Positions 49,788 through 59,803 of a DNA stretch of 64,000 nucleotides are shown in pieces. Both the position numbers and the translations under genes were made by a program. The notes under the pieces were generated by a model. That model was given only the letters and a program-made list of their open reading frames with translations. It was not told the origin of the DNA and did not search any database. Numbering within the stretch: position 1 is the first letter of the stretch; each line of letters opens with the position of its first letter. The DNA comes from Hydrogenophilus sp. (GTDB lineage: Bacteria; Pseudomonadota; Gammaproteobacteria; Burkholderiales; Thiobacillaceae): positions 87,846 through 151,845 of the forward strand of contig DYFK01000008.1 of NCBI GenBank assembly GCA_020725265.1. The letters run 5' to 3'.

Positions 49788-50324
49788 ATGCGCGCATGGT
49801 TGTGGATGGGGCTGTTGCTGCCGACGCTGGCGCTGGCCCAGGACTGGAAACTGGATCCGGCGCGCGGCCGGATCGCCTTCACGATCAAGCAGATGAACGT
49901 GCCGATGGAGGGCGGTTTCCGGCGTTTCAGCGCGCGCGCGGCGTTCGATCCGGCGCGGCCGGAGGCCGGGTCGTTGCGGATCGAGGTCGATATCGCCGGC
50001 ATCGATACCGGTACCGCCGAGGGTGACGCCGAGGTCCGGCGGCCGATCTGGTTCGACAGCGCGCGTTTCCCCAAGGCGGTGTTCGAATCGCGCCGGATCA
50101 CCCGGCTGGCCGATGGCCGTCTGGCCGCCCACGGCGACCTGACCGTGAAGGGTCGCGCCAGGGCGATCACCGTGCCGTTCACGCTGACCCGCGAGGGCAA
50201 CGGTTGGCTGGCGGAAGGCGGCTTCCCGTTGAAACGTTCGGATTTCGGCATTGGCGCCGGCGAATGGAACGATGTGGTCGCCGATCAGGCCGATATTCGC
50301 TTCCGCTTCCTGCTCACCCCCTGA
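49788..50324 (+). CDS. YceI-family periplasmic protein (first copy)
   Basis: 178 residues with signal peptide (RAWLWMGLLLPTLALA). YceI lipocalin-like barrel: WKLDPARGRIAFTIKQMNVPMEGGFRRFSARAAFD ... RPIWFDSARFPKAVFESRRITRL ... LKRSDFGIGAGEWND. The family binds isoprenoid/polyprenyl lipids. It lies 10 bases before a second, diverged yceI gene; tandem yceI genes with quinone or cytochrome partners are common, but no cytochrome b is here. Confidence 0.92.
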   Translation: MRAWLWMGLLLPTLALAQDWKLDPARGRIAFTIKQMNVPMEGGFRRFSARAAFDPARPEAGSLRIEVDIAGIDTGTAEGDAEVRRPIWFDSARFPKAVFESRRITRLADGRLAAHGDLTVKGRARAITVPFTLTREGNGWLAEGGFPLKRSDFGIGAGEWNDVVADQADIRFRFLLTP

Positions 50325-50334
50325 GGAGTCGCCC

Positions 50335-50910
50335 ATGCAAACGCAGTCGATGCGCGCGTTCGCGCTGTTCGCGGCATTCGCCGCCGTGGTCCCCGCCGGC
50401 GCCGCCGAGCGTTACGTGCTGGACCCGGAACACACCTTCCCGAGTTTCGAAATCCGCCATCAGCACGTGTCCTGGTTTCGCGGCAAGTTCAATCGCAGCC
50501 AGGGCCGGGTGGCGCTCGATCCGGGCGGCACGGAGAACCTGATCGAGGTGGTGGTCGACCCGGCCTCGGTCGACAGCGGCCATGACGGCCTCAACGCCAA
50601 GCTGCTCGGCGCCAACTTTTTCCAGACCGCCCGGTTTCCGGAAGTCCGTTTCGTCGCCCGCGACATCGAGTTCCGCGATGGCAGGCCGGTGCTCGCGCGT
50701 GGCGAGCTGACCCTGCTCGGCGAGACCCGTCCGGTCATCCTGGAAATCCGCGAGTTCGCCTGTGGCCGGCATTTCCCCAGCTTCCGGCATTTCTGCGGCG
50801 CCGACGTCCATGCCGTGATCCGCCGCTCCGAGTTCGGCATGAACTACGGGATTCCGCTGATCGGCGACGAGGTTCGGCTGGCGATCGAGGTGGAGGCGTT
50901 CCGCGAGTAG
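50335..50910 (+). CDS. YceI-family periplasmic protein (second copy)
   Basis: 191 residues with signal peptide (MRAFALFAAFAAVVPAGAA). YVLDPEHTFPSFEIRHQHVSWFRGKFNRSQGRVALD, HDGLNAKLLGANFFQTARFPEVRFVARDIEF and IRRSEFGMNYGIPLIGDEVRLAIEVEA define the family. It differs from the first copy by a Cys pair (FACGRHFPSFRHFCGADV), perhaps a disulfide. GAGGAG precedes ATG 50335; the track start is 28 codons upstream inside the first copy. Confidence 0.93.
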   Translation: MQTQSMRAFALFAAFAAVVPAGAAERYVLDPEHTFPSFEIRHQHVSWFRGKFNRSQGRVALDPGGTENLIEVVVDPASVDSGHDGLNAKLLGANFFQTARFPEVRFVARDIEFRDGRPVLARGELTLLGETRPVILEIREFACGRHFPSFRHFCGADVHAVIRRSEFGMNYGIPLIGDEVRLAIEVEAFRE

Positions 50911-50975
50911 CCCGGCGTGGCGGCGGGAGTAGAATCGGCGCCGCTTAGACCAGAAGCCACCGGGAGACATCGAGC

Positions 50976-51551
50976 ATGGAAGCCAGCGTTCCACCCAACC
51001 ATATCGTTCCGCCGTCCTCGGCCGCGCATCCGGACCTGGACTGGAGCCAGGTGCGCGAAACCATCCTGATGCTCAATCTGGCGGTCGCCCAGATCGAACT
51101 GGCGTTGCGCGATTCCAACGGCTCGGTCGATGTCCTCACCGATTCGTTCACCGGCATGTACGGCAACCTGATGGCGCTGGTGGAGGCCGCCGGGGCGTTG
51201 CCGGATTCACCGGTGAAGGTGGCGATCGAGGAAAGCGGCGCCAGCGTCTCGCGCCAGATGAGCCAGGCCATCGTCGCCTTCCAGTTCTACGACCGCATGA
51301 GCCAGCGCCTGACCCATGTCTGTCGTGGTCTGGACGAGCTCGGCGACATCGTCAGCAAACCCGAGCGACTCTACAGTCCGTTCGCCTGGCACGCCCTGCA
51401 ACAGAAAATCCGGGCCAAATACACGATGGAGGAAGAACGGGCGATGTTCGACGAAGTCGTGCGCACCGGCGATGTCCAGGCCGCCCTCCAGCACTATGCC
51501 CGCGACCGCCAGGACCGGGCCGGCGGCGCTTCCGACGTCGAGCTGTTCTGA
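50976..51551 (+). CDS. CheZ-like / chemotaxis-associated helical protein
   Basis: 191 residues, almost all helical. LDWSQVRETILMLNLAVAQIELALRDSNGSVDVLTDSFTGMYG and SRQMSQAIVAFQFYDRMSQRLTHV resemble a betaproteobacterial group annotated as CheZ-like, and the protein ends in an acidic DVELF tail reminiscent of CheY-binding peptides. It lacks a clear CheZ catalytic Gln/Asp signature. A stop/start overlap (TGATG) couples it to the VOC gene. Function is tentative. Confidence 0.55.
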   Translation: MEASVPPNHIVPPSSAAHPDLDWSQVRETILMLNLAVAQIELALRDSNGSVDVLTDSFTGMYGNLMALVEAAGALPDSPVKVAIEESGASVSRQMSQAIVAFQFYDRMSQRLTHVCRGLDELGDIVSKPERLYSPFAWHALQQKIRAKYTMEEERAMFDEVVRTGDVQAALQHYARDRQDRAGGASDVELF

Positions 51552-51931
51552 TGTGGGTCACCGCGCTCGATCATGTCGTGCTGACGGTGGCCGATGTCGA
51601 GGCCAGCGCCGCGTTCTACCAGCGCGTGCTCGGCCTGGAACGGGTGGATTTCGGCGCCGGCCGGGTCGCGCTGCGATTCGGCGACCAGAAGATCAACCTG
51701 CATCCGGCCGCGCACCCGCTGGCGCCGCACGCCAGCCGGCCGACACCGGGAGCCGCCGATCTCTGTTTCGTCAGCGCCTTGCCGGTGGCGGCCTGGTTGG
51801 TCCGCCTGGCGGCGGCCGGCGTCGCCGTCGAGGCCGGGCCGGTGCAGCGCACCGGCGCGCGCGGCGCCATGATTTCGCTGTATTTCCGTGATCCGGATGG
51901 CAACCTGATCGAGGTCGCCGAGTATCCCTGA
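51551..51931 (+). CDS. VOC-family (glyoxalase/bleomycin-resistance fold) protein
   Basis: 126 residues. ALDHVVLTVADVEASAAFYQRVLGL opens the first beta-alpha-beta-beta-beta unit with the metal His, and SLYFRDPDGNLIEVAEYP closes the second with the metal Glu. It resembles small VOC virulence/dioxygenase-like proteins; substrate unknown. Coupled to the preceding gene by TGATG. Confidence 0.9.
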   Translation: MWVTALDHVVLTVADVEASAAFYQRVLGLERVDFGAGRVALRFGDQKINLHPAAHPLAPHASRPTPGAADLCFVSALPVAAWLVRLAAAGVAVEAGPVQRTGARGAMISLYFRDPDGNLIEVAEYP

Positions 51932-51966
51932 CGCCTAAGGCACGCGCCGCCGAGCGGCCGCCAGCC

Positions 51967-52410
51967 ATGTACAAGATTCCCGTTTCCGTCCTGGTCGTCA
52001 TCCATAGCCCGGATGCCCGCGTGCTGCTGCTGGAGCGCGCCGACGCGCCCGGCTACTGGCAGTCGGTGACCGGCAGCCAGGATGCCGGCGAGTCCTTGCG
52101 CGAGACCGCGATCCGCGAGGTGGCCGAGGAAACCGGCCTGGACGCGGAGGCGCACGCGCTGACCGACTGGGGCATCGAGAACCGCTACGAGATTTTCGAA
52201 CGCTGGCGGCACCGCTACGCGCCCGGTGTCACGCACAACACCGAGCACGTGTTCGGCCTGTGTCTGCCTGAACCGGTGACGGTGAGGCTGGCGCCGCGCG
52301 AGCATTTGGCCCAGGTCTGGCTGCCCTGGCGGGAGGCGGCCGAGCGGTGTTTTTCCTGGAGCAACGCGGCGGCGATCCGCCGGCTTGGCGCCGGCCCGGC
52401 CGAATCCTGA
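51967..52410 (+). CDS. nudB: Dihydroneopterin triphosphate diphosphatase
   Basis: 147 residues. The Nudix box GSQDAGESLRETAIREVAEETGLDAE is intact, and YKIPVSVLVVIHSPDARVLLLERADAPGYWQSVTGS with NRYEIFERWRHRYAPGVTHNTEHVF matches NudB/FolQ, which removes pyrophosphate from dihydroneopterin triphosphate in folate synthesis. It is convergent with comF, ending 13 bases from its stop. Confidence 0.92.
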   Translation: MYKIPVSVLVVIHSPDARVLLLERADAPGYWQSVTGSQDAGESLRETAIREVAEETGLDAEAHALTDWGIENRYEIFERWRHRYAPGVTHNTEHVFGLCLPEPVTVRLAPREHLAQVWLPWREAAERCFSWSNAAAIRRLGAGPAES

Positions 52411-52423
52411 TTCCGGGGCCGCG

Positions 52424-53167
52424 CTACAGCGTCCGCGCCACCACCCAGGCCTCGACCTCGACGGCGCCGGCCCGACGCGCTTCGCGCGCGAGTTCGTCGA
52501 GGCTGGCGCCGCTGGTCATGACGTCGTCGACCAGCGCGACCCGGCGGCCGGCCAGATCGATCCGGCATTCGAAGGCGCCGCGCAGGTTGCGGCGCCGGCC
52601 GGCCAGATCCAGGCCGGCTTGCGGCGGTGTGTCGCGTACGCGCCGGCAGGCGTCCGGCCGCCAGGCGATGCCGGTGGCCGCGGCCAGACGGCGACCGATC
52701 TCGATGGCCTGGTTGAAGCCGCGTTCGGCCAGGCGTTTCGGATGCAGGGGCATGGGCAGGATCAGGTCGGGCGGCCCGGCGTCGATCGGTTGGTTCGCCC
52801 GCGCGTCGGTCAGCATGTCGGCCAACAGCACGGCGAGCAGATCGGCGATGGCGAGACGGCCCCCGTATTTGCAGGCTTGCACCAGCGCATCGAGCGGGAA
52901 ATCGTAGGCCAGCGCGGCGCGCGCGCGGGTGAAGGCGGGAGGCCGTCGCAAACAGTGGCCACACACCTGGCCGGTGGCCGATGGCAACGCGCAGACCGGG
53001 CAGCGCGCGGTCGGCAAGCGCGGCAGGTCGGCCAGACAGTCGGCGCAGATCAGGGCGTGGCTGTGCCCGCCATGGGTTGCCGCCGCGCACAGCAGACACG
53101 CTTGCGGTAGCCGCCTTTGAATAAATTTCACGCACTTGTTCAAAACATCGTTGTTCAAAATTGACAT
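52424..53167 (-). CDS. comF: ComF-family phosphoribosyltransferase-like protein
   Basis: 247 residues. N-terminal zinc-finger-like cysteines (CLLCAA, CADC, CPVCALP, CGHC) precede a PRTase fold with RGFNQAIEIGRRLA and VALVDDVMTSGASLDEL. ComF is linked to natural transformation and DNA uptake. ATG 53167 is chosen (first conserved residues, SILNNDVLNKCVKFIQRRLP); the track ORF is far too long. It is divergent from the biotin cluster, as in many betaproteobacteria. Confidence 0.9.
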   Translation of the reverse strand: MSILNNDVLNKCVKFIQRRLPQACLLCAAATHGGHSHALICADCLADLPRLPTARCPVCALPSATGQVCGHCLRRPPAFTRARAALAYDFPLDALVQACKYGGRLAIADLLAVLLADMLTDARANQPIDAGPPDLILPMPLHPKRLAERGFNQAIEIGRRLAAATGIAWRPDACRRVRDTPPQAGLDLAGRRRNLRGAFECRIDLAGRRVALVDDVMTSGASLDELAREARRAGAVEVEAWVVARTL

Positions 53168-53222
53168 GTCTGGCGCCCTCCCGCACCATCGCCGGCTCGC
53201 TTCGCACCCTGACGGATTGATC

Positions 53223-53669
53223 ATGGCGGAAACCCGGATTCTCACGGCCGCGTCCTGCAAGCTCAGCGCACGGCTCTTCAACATGCTGGCGGTCGCCACC
53301 ACGCTGCTGGCGGCGTCGCTGTTCGGCCTCGGGCAACTGATCGCCGACAAGAAGATGGCCTTTTTGCCGATGGCGATGTCGCTGCCGCCGATCATGATCT
53401 GGCTGGCGGCCTCCATCTTCGTCTATGCCTCGATCGCGCACCACCCCGACCTGACCGTGCGCCATTACAACAAGTGGGCCGGTTACCGCTATTACGCGGT
53501 GGTCGGCACCCTGACCATCCTGTCCAACGATCTTGCCCAGTTGCCCACCGGCTGGACCGGCGTCTGGGGGTTGATGCTGCTGGCGCTGATTCCGTGGGCG
53601 CTGTTCGACATCTGGAAAGCCGGCAAGGAAGACTGGCGTGACATCACGATCGAAAAGGAAGCGCATTGA
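53223..53669 (+). CDS. Small integral membrane protein of unknown function
   Basis: 148 residues with four likely TM segments ([83 protein letters not shown]). No named family is recognised. Start ATG 53223 (the track adds 29 codons). Its stop overlaps the bioB start by one base, so it is co-translated with bioB; a transport role for biotin precursors is speculative. Confidence 0.75.
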   Translation: MAETRILTAASCKLSARLFNMLAVATTLLAASLFGLGQLIADKKMAFLPMAMSLPPIMIWLAASIFVYASIAHHPDLTVRHYNKWAGYRYYAVVGTLTILSNDLAQLPTGWTGVWGLMLLALIPWALFDIWKAGKEDWRDITIEKEAH

Positions 53670-54694
53670 TGAGTGATCTTTCGCAAGCCCGGGCCGGCGT
53701 GGCCCGGCATTGGAGCCTGGCCGAGGTCGAGGCGCTGTTCGCGCTGCCATTCAACGACCTGATGTTCCAGGCGCAGACCGTGCACCGCCAACATTTCGAC
53801 GCCAACGCGGTGCAGTTGTCGACGCTGCTGTCGATCAAGACCGGCGGCTGTTCCGAGGATTGCGGCTATTGCTCGCAGTCGGCGCGTCACGACACCGGCC
53901 TGGAGCGCGAGAAACTGATGGAAGTCGACGAAGTGGTCGCCGCCGCGCGCGCCGCCAGGGACGCCGGCGCCACCCGGTTCTGCATGGGCGCGGCCTGGCG
54001 CGGCCCCAAGGACAAGGATCTCGACGCGGTCGCCGGGATGGTGCGCGAGGTCAAGGCGCTCGGTCTGGAGACCTGTGTCACCCTGGGCATGCTCAAGCCC
54101 GGCCAGGCCGAGGCACTGAAGGCGGCCGGCCTGGATTACTACAACCACAATCTTGATACCGCCTCCGAGTTCTACGGCCAGGTCGTCACCACCCACACTC
54201 ATGCCGATCGGCTGGACACCCTGGCCAAGGTGCGCGACGCCGGCATCCACGTCTGTTGCGGCGGCATCGTCGGCATGGGCGAATCGCGCCGGGTGCGCGC
54301 CGGCCTGATCCTGGAACTGGCCAACCTCGACCCGCAGCCGGAATCGGTGCCGATCAACATGCTGGTGAAGGTGCCGGGCACGCCGCTCGCCGACGCTGCC
54401 GAACAGGGGGGCGAGGGGGCATTGAATGGCGATCTCGACCCGTTCGAATTCGTGCGCACCATCGCCGTCGCCCGCGTCACCATGCCGGCCTCGCACGTAC
54501 GCCTGTCGGCCGGCCGGCATGAATTGGGCGAGGGCGTGCAGGCGCTGTGTTTCCTGGCCGGCGCCAATTCCATCTTCCACGGCGACAAGCTGCTCACCAC
54601 CGGCAATCCGGACGTGACCGCCGATCAGGCGCTGTTCGCCAGGCTGGGCTTGCGCGCCGAGCCGGTGAGCGGACGGCGCTGCGCCGGACATTGA
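53669..54694 (+). CDS. bioB: Biotin synthase
   Basis: 341 residues. Radical-SAM cluster [16 protein letters not shown] (C-x3-C-x2-C), [23 protein letters not shown] and [10 protein letters not shown] are the BioB signatures. It inserts sulfur into dethiobiotin. ATG 53669 overlaps the preceding stop (TGATG); the track start is a TTG one codon earlier. Confidence 0.97.
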   Translation: MSDLSQARAGVARHWSLAEVEALFALPFNDLMFQAQTVHRQHFDANAVQLSTLLSIKTGGCSEDCGYCSQSARHDTGLEREKLMEVDEVVAAARAARDAGATRFCMGAAWRGPKDKDLDAVAGMVREVKALGLETCVTLGMLKPGQAEALKAAGLDYYNHNLDTASEFYGQVVTTHTHADRLDTLAKVRDAGIHVCCGGIVGMGESRRVRAGLILELANLDPQPESVPINMLVKVPGTPLADAAEQGGEGALNGDLDPFEFVRTIAVARVTMPASHVRLSAGRHELGEGVQALCFLAGANSIFHGDKLLTTGNPDVTADQALFARLGLRAEPVSGRRCAGH

Positions 54695-54743
54695 CCAGGG
54701 CAGCCCCGTCCGCGCGCGGGCATGGCCGACGCGAGCGCGCCGC

Positions 54744-55907
54744 ATGACGCCTGATCGCATTGCCGCCGCGTTGTCGGAACTCGCGGAACTCGGACTCGCG
54801 CGCCGACGCCACGTGCTGGACGGCGCCCAGGGCGCCCGCGTGAGCCTGGATGGCCGCGCCTGCCTGTCGTTCGCCAGCAACGATTACCTTGGCCTGGCCG
54901 GTCATGCCGACGTCGCCCGCGCCGCCATCGCGGCGATCGAACGGGTCGGCGTCGGCGCCGGCGCGGCGCATCTGCTGACCGGCCATCACCGGCTGCATCA
55001 CGATCTGGAAACCCGTCTGGCCGGCTTCGTCGGCCTGCCGGCGGCCTTGCTGTTCTCGACCGGCTACATGGCCAGTCTGGGCGTGCTGCCGGCCTTGCTG
55101 GACCGCCATGCCGAAGTGTTCGAGGATCGTCTCAACCATGCCTCGCTGATCGACGGCGCGATCCTGGCGCGCGCGCGGCTGACCCGCTATCCGCATCTCG
55201 ACCTGGACTGGCTGGACCGCAAGCTCGGCGAGAGCACGGCGTCCACCAGACTGATCGCCACCGATACCGTGTTCAGCATGGACGGCGACCTGGCGCCGGT
55301 GCCGGCGCTGCTGGAACTGGCGGAAAAGCACGATGCCTGGCTGTATCTCGACGATGCCCACGGCTTTGGCGTGCTCGGCGACCAGGGGCGCGGCATCCTC
55401 GAACATGCCGGGCTGGCGTCGCCGCCGCGCCGCCTGATCTATCTCGCCACCCTGGGCAAGGCGGCCGGCGTCGCCGGCGCCTTCGTCGCCGGCTCGACGG
55501 AGCTGGTGGAATGGCTGGTCAACCGGGCGCGCACCTGGATCTACACCACCGCCCAGCCGCCGTTGCTGGCGGCGGCGGTCGGTGCCAGCCTGGATCTGAT
55601 CGCCGGCGAGCCCTGGCGCCGTCGGCATCTGCGGGCGCTGATCGCCCGGTTCAGGGCCGGCGTCGCCGATCTGCCATGGCCGTCGCCGGTTTCCGATACA
55701 CCGATCCAGCCGTTGCTGGTGGGGACCAGCCAAGCCGCCGTGGCGCTGGCGGAGGGGCTGCGCGCGCGCGCCATCCTGGCGCCGGCGATCCGGCCGCCGA
55801 CGGTGCCCCATGGCGAAGCGCGCCTGCGCGTATCGCTATCCGCCGCGCACACGCCGGACGATGTCGACGAACTGCTGGCCGCGTTGCGCGAGCTGGCGCG
55901 CGGGTGA
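54744..55907 (+). CDS. bioF: 8-amino-7-oxononanoate synthase
   Basis: 387 residues, a PLP-dependent alpha-oxoamine synthase: CLSFASNDYLGLAGH, GVGAGAAHLLTGHHRLHHDLE, DDAHGFGVLGDQGRG and the region around the PLP lysine LATLGKAAGVAGAFVAG. It condenses pimeloyl-ACP with alanine. Second enzyme gene of the bio cluster. Confidence 0.96.
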   Translation: MTPDRIAAALSELAELGLARRRHVLDGAQGARVSLDGRACLSFASNDYLGLAGHADVARAAIAAIERVGVGAGAAHLLTGHHRLHHDLETRLAGFVGLPAALLFSTGYMASLGVLPALLDRHAEVFEDRLNHASLIDGAILARARLTRYPHLDLDWLDRKLGESTASTRLIATDTVFSMDGDLAPVPALLELAEKHDAWLYLDDAHGFGVLGDQGRGILEHAGLASPPRRLIYLATLGKAAGVAGAFVAGSTELVEWLVNRARTWIYTTAQPPLLAAAVGASLDLIAGEPWRRRHLRALIARFRAGVADLPWPSPVSDTPIQPLLVGTSQAAVALAEGLRARAILAPAIRPPTVPHGEARLRVSLSAAHTPDDVDELLAALRELARG

Positions 55908-55914
55908 GGTCGGA

Positions 55915-56655
55915 ATGGCGCATTCCCGGTCCACGCCCCCCCGCGTTTTCCTGCATGGTTGGGGCCTGCATGGCGGCATCTGGGCCGAGACCCTGGCCGC
56001 GCTGCCCGGCGCGGCGCCGGACCTGCCCGGCTACGGCGCCAGTCCGATGGTTGCCCCGTACCACGCCGAGACCCTGGCCGACGCGCTTGCCGTCGGCCTG
56101 GACGCGCCGGTGGAACTGATCGGCTGGTCGATGGGCGGCATGGTCGCGCTGGCGCTGGCGGCACGGCACCCGGACAAGGTGGCGCGGCTGGTGCTGGTCG
56201 GCGCCAGCCCGGCCTTCCTGCGTCGGCCGGACTGGCCGGACGGCCTGGACGCCGGCGTGCTGGCCGGTTTCGCCGCCGCCCTGCGCGACGATTACCGAGG
56301 CACGTTGCTACGTTTCCTGGCCTTGCAGGCACGTGGCGACGACGCCGCGCGCACGGTGATCGGTCGACTGCGCGAGACCGTGTTCGCGCGTGGCGAGCCG
56401 TCGCCGGCCACGCTCGCCGCTGGCCTGGAACTGCTCGCCAGCGTCGATCTGCGCGCGCTGGCGGCGCGCGTGCGTTGCCCGACCCTGGTCACGCACGGTG
56501 CCCACGATGGGCTGTGCCCACCCGGGGCCGGGCGTTGGCTGGCCGAGCACATTCCGGGCGCGCGTCTGGCCCTGCACGCCCATGCCGCGCACGCGCCGTT
56601 CCTGTCGCACCCCGACTGGTTCGCGCGTGAAATACGGGAGTTCGCCCATGGATGA
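55915..56655 (+). CDS. bioH: Pimeloyl-ACP methyl ester esterase
   Basis: 246 residues, alpha/beta hydrolase. Oxyanion HGWGLHGGIW, nucleophile GWSMGGMVALA, Asp in GAHDGLCPP and His in HAAHAPFLSHP. It removes the methyl ester from pimeloyl-ACP in the BioC-BioH route. ATG 55915 follows bioF by 7 bases; it overlaps bioC by 8 bases. Confidence 0.94.
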   Translation: MAHSRSTPPRVFLHGWGLHGGIWAETLAALPGAAPDLPGYGASPMVAPYHAETLADALAVGLDAPVELIGWSMGGMVALALAARHPDKVARLVLVGASPAFLRRPDWPDGLDAGVLAGFAAALRDDYRGTLLRFLALQARGDDAARTVIGRLRETVFARGEPSPATLAAGLELLASVDLRALAARVRCPTLVTHGAHDGLCPPGAGRWLAEHIPGARLALHAHAAHAPFLSHPDWFAREIREFAHG

Positions 56656-57541
56656 AGCGCGCCGGCGCGCGATCCGGCGCGCGTTCGAGCGGGCCGCGAC
56701 CAGTTATGACCGGGCCGCGTTCCTGCAACAGGAAATCGCCCGGCGACTGGACGAGCATCTGGACGGCATGAAGATCGCGCCGGCCCGCGTTCTCGACATC
56801 GGTTGCGGTACCGGTTTCGGCGCCGGCCTGCTGCGCGCGCGTTATCCGGAGGCCACCGTCATCGGCCTCGACATCGCCGAATCCATGCTCCGGGAAGCGC
56901 GTCACCGGCACGGCGCGCGCGCCGGCTGGCGTGGCCTGCTGGCGCGGTTGCGGGGCACGGCCGAGCGTTTCGCGCCGGTGCGCGCGGACATGCGCGGCCT
57001 GCCGCTGGCGCGCGCGTGCTGCGACATGGCCTGGTCGAACCTGGCACTGCAATGGACCGACGATCTCGCCGCCACTTTCGCCGAAGTGCATCGGGTGCTG
57101 AGACCGGAAGGGTTGTTCCTGTTCGCCAGCTTCGGTCCCGATACCCTGACCGAATTACGCGCCGCGTCGGCGGATCTGGATGGCTACAACCACGTCAACC
57201 GCTTCGTCGACATGCATGACGTCGGCGACGCCCTGGTGCATGCCGGCTTCGCCAATCCGGTGATGGAGATGGAGCGCGTCACGCTGACCTACGCCGATCT
57301 GCCGGCGTTGCTGCGCGAGCTCAAGGCCATTGGCGCCGATACCGTGGTGGAGGGCCGGCGCGCCGGCCTGATGGGCAAGGCCACCTGGCGGCGCCTGAGC
57401 GCGAATTACGAGCGCTTCCGCCGCGACGACGGCCGTTTGCCGGCCACCTACGAGGTGGTCTACGGCCATGCCTGGGCGGTGCCCAGGCGAACCATCGAGG
57501 ACGGCCGCCAGATCATCGAGTTTCGCGGGCGCCCGAGGTAA
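56648..57541 (+). CDS. bioC: Malonyl-ACP O-methyltransferase
   Basis: 297 residues. AFERAATSYDRAAFLQQEIARRLDEHL is the BioC N-terminus, followed by motif I VLDIGCGTGFGAGLL and MAWSNLALQWTDDL, FASFGPDTLTELR. It methylates malonyl-ACP to start pimelate synthesis. ATG 56648 lies 8 bases inside bioH. A perfect hairpin 3 bases after its stop ends the transcript. Confidence 0.95.
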   Translation: MDEARRRAIRRAFERAATSYDRAAFLQQEIARRLDEHLDGMKIAPARVLDIGCGTGFGAGLLRARYPEATVIGLDIAESMLREARHRHGARAGWRGLLARLRGTAERFAPVRADMRGLPLARACCDMAWSNLALQWTDDLAATFAEVHRVLRPEGLFLFASFGPDTLTELRAASADLDGYNHVNRFVDMHDVGDALVHAGFANPVMEMERVTLTYADLPALLRELKAIGADTVVEGRRAGLMGKATWRRLSANYERFRRDDGRLPATYEVVYGHAWAVPRRTIEDGRQIIEFRGRPR

Positions 57542-57544
57542 CCG

Positions 57545-57572
57545 CCGCATCCGCCCGGTCGGGCGGATGCGG
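57545..57572. terminator. Bidirectional hairpin between bioC and the next gene
   Basis: CCGCATCCGCCC-GGTC-GGGCGGATGCGG, perfect 12-bp stem. It separates bioC from a convergent gene. Confidence 0.8.
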
Positions 57573-57583
57573 GGTGCCGGGAC

Positions 57584-57928
57584 CTAGCGAATCACGATCG
57601 GCGGCAGGTTGATGATCAGCGACGGTTCCGGCCCATACCGGTAATAGGTGGCGGGATGGTAGCCACGATAGCCGGGGTAGTAGGGCGGCGGGCCATAAAA
57701 GTACACGTGCTCGCGGACGATGGGGGGCCTGCTCGAGCGCCGTTCATCCCGCCAGCGTGGGGGAATGCCGCGGCGGTGATCGTCACGATCCCAGTGGCGT
57801 TGATGGTTCCAGGTCGGCGGTGGCGACGACCAGCGATGGTCGCGATCGAAATCGCGCGCCTGGGTGGCGGTCGACAGGGCCAGGACGGCGATGCCGAACA
57901 ACGTGCCGATCAGGGTATGCGTGCGCAT
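57584..57928 (-). CDS. Small exported Arg/His/Tyr/Pro-rich protein
   Basis: 114 residues. Signal peptide (HTLIGTLFGIAVLALSTATQA), then a charged His/Asp/Arg segment and a Pro/Tyr/Gly-rich tail (YFYGPPPYYPGYRGYHPATYYRYG) ending in LIINLPPIVIR. It resembles small periplasmic or envelope proteins of unknown function. AAAGGAG lies just upstream of ATG 57928. No family can be named. Confidence 0.7.
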   Translation of the reverse strand: MRTHTLIGTLFGIAVLALSTATQARDFDRDHRWSSPPPTWNHQRHWDRDDHRRGIPPRWRDERRSSRPPIVREHVYFYGPPPYYPGYRGYHPATYYRYGPEPSLIINLPPIVIR

Positions 57929-58117
57929 GATGGACTCCTTTCCTTGCTGGCGAGTCCCGCCGGATGGCGGTGGGCTGCTCATGCTTCATGCTAGGCGGAC
58001 GGCGCCGGTCGCCGGGTTTCAAGGCGTAACCATTTGTTACGGTGGCCCGGTTTTTCCCGATGGCGTCGCCGAAGTACCATCCCATATTCACGCCGCCAAC
58101 CCAACCTGGAGTCCGCA

Positions 58118-59755
58118 ATGCCGCACCCGCTCGCCGGCCAGCCCGCGCCCGCCGAATCCCTGACCGACATCGTCGCGCTGCTGCGCGCCTATCATGAAGC
58201 GCCGGACCCGGCCGACCCCGCCCAGCGGGTGGCGTTCGGCACCAGCGGCCATCGTGGCAGCGCGCTCGCCGGCGGCTTCAACGAGGCGCACATCCTGGCC
58301 ATCGTCCAGGCGGTTTGCGAGTACCGCGCCGGCCAGGGCATCGACGGTCCGCTGTTCCTGGGCATGGATACCCATGCCCTGTCGGCGCCGGCGCAGGCCA
58401 CGGCGCTGGCGGTGCTCGCCGCCAACGGTGTCGAGACCCGTTACCAGCGCGACGGCGGCTACACGCCGACGCCAGTGATTTCACACGCCATCCTGGCGCA
58501 CAACCGCGAATCCGGCGCCCGCCGCGCGGATGGCATCGTCATCACGCCGTCCCACAATCCGCCGCGCGATGGCGGCATCAAGTACAACCCGCCGCATGGC
58601 GGGCCGGCCGATACCGACGCCACCGGCTGGATCGAGCGGCGCGCCAACGCGCTGATGGAAACGGGCAATCGCGAGGTACGCCGGCTGCCGCTGGAACAGG
58701 CGCTGGCGGCGTCCTGCGCGCGCGCGATTGATTTCGTCATGCCCTATGTCGAGGATCTGGAAAACGTCATCGACATGGCCGCGATCCGCGCCGCCGGCCC
58801 GCGCATCGGCGTCGATCCGCTCGGTGGCGCGGCGGTCGCCTACTGGGCACCGATCGCGGAGAAATACGGATTGAACATCGAGGTGGTGAATCCGAAGGTG
58901 GACCCGGCCTTCGCCTTCATGACCCTGGATCACGACGGCAAGATCCGCATGGACTGTTCCAGTCCGTACGCGATGGCCAGCCTGGTCGGTCTGAAGGACC
59001 GGTTCGACATCGCCTGGGGCAACGACGCCGACGTCGACCGTCACGGCATCGTCACGCCCTCGGTCGGTCTGCTCAATCCCAACCACTATCTGGCGGTCGC
59101 CATCCGTTACCTGCTCGGCCACCGGCCCGGCTGGCCGGCCGACGCGGCGGTCGGCAAGACCCTGGTGTCGAGCGGCCTGATCGACCGGGTGGTGGCATCG
59201 CTCGGACGCCGGCTGATGGAAGTGCCGGTCGGCTTCAAGTGGTTCTCGCCCGGTCTGCTCGACGGTTCGATCTGTTTCGGCGGCGAGGAGAGCGCCGGCG
59301 CCAGTTTCCTGCGCCGTGATGGCACGGTCTGGACCACCGACAAGGACGGCATCATCCTCGGCCTGCTGGCGGCGGAGATCACCGCCGTCACCGGCAAGGA
59401 CCCGGGCCGGCACTACCAGGAACTCACCGCCGAGCACGGCACGCCTTGCTACGTGCGCATCGACGCGCCGGCGACGCCGGCGCAGAAGGCGGCGTTCAAG
59501 GGACTGACCGGCGAGCGGGTCGGCGCCGCGACCCTGGCCGGCGATCCGATCACCGCGCGTCTGACCCGGGCGCCCGGCAACGACGCGCCGATCGGCGGCC
59601 TCAAGGTGACCACCGACCACGGCTGGTTCGCGGCGCGGCCGTCCGGCACCGAGGATATCTACAAGCTGTACGCGGAAAGCTTCCTGAGCGAGGCGCACCT
59701 GGCCGAGATCGTCTCGGAGGCGCAAGGGATTGTCAGCGACGCGCTGGCGGGATGA
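58118..59755 (+). CDS. pgm: Phosphoglucomutase (alpha-D-glucose phosphate-specific)
   Basis: 545 residues. [21 protein letters not shown], active-site serine loop [29 protein letters not shown], metal loop [11 protein letters not shown], sugar loop [13 protein letters not shown] and phosphate loop [15 protein letters not shown] are complete. It interconverts glucose-1- and glucose-6-phosphate. GGAG precedes ATG 58118. Monocistronic, with a hairpin after its stop. Confidence 0.96.
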   Translation: MPHPLAGQPAPAESLTDIVALLRAYHEAPDPADPAQRVAFGTSGHRGSALAGGFNEAHILAIVQAVCEYRAGQGIDGPLFLGMDTHALSAPAQATALAVLAANGVETRYQRDGGYTPTPVISHAILAHNRESGARRADGIVITPSHNPPRDGGIKYNPPHGGPADTDATGWIERRANALMETGNREVRRLPLEQALAASCARAIDFVMPYVEDLENVIDMAAIRAAGPRIGVDPLGGAAVAYWAPIAEKYGLNIEVVNPKVDPAFAFMTLDHDGKIRMDCSSPYAMASLVGLKDRFDIAWGNDADVDRHGIVTPSVGLLNPNHYLAVAIRYLLGHRPGWPADAAVGKTLVSSGLIDRVVASLGRRLMEVPVGFKWFSPGLLDGSICFGGEESAGASFLRRDGTVWTTDKDGIILGLLAAEITAVTGKDPGRHYQELTAEHGTPCYVRIDAPATPAQKAAFKGLTGERVGAATLAGDPITARLTRAPGNDAPIGGLKVTTDHGWFAARPSGTEDIYKLYAESFLSEAHLAEIVSEAQGIVSDALAG

Positions 59756-59770
59756 GGACGCGAGCACCGC

Positions 59771-59795
59771 GGCCCGGGGCATGGCGCCCCGGGCC
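59771..59795. terminator. Bidirectional hairpin between pgm and cytochrome gene
   Basis: GGCCCGGGGC-ATGGC-GCCCCGGGCC, perfect 10-bp stem between convergent genes. Confidence 0.8.
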
Positions 59796-59803
59796 GGTCG
59801 GGT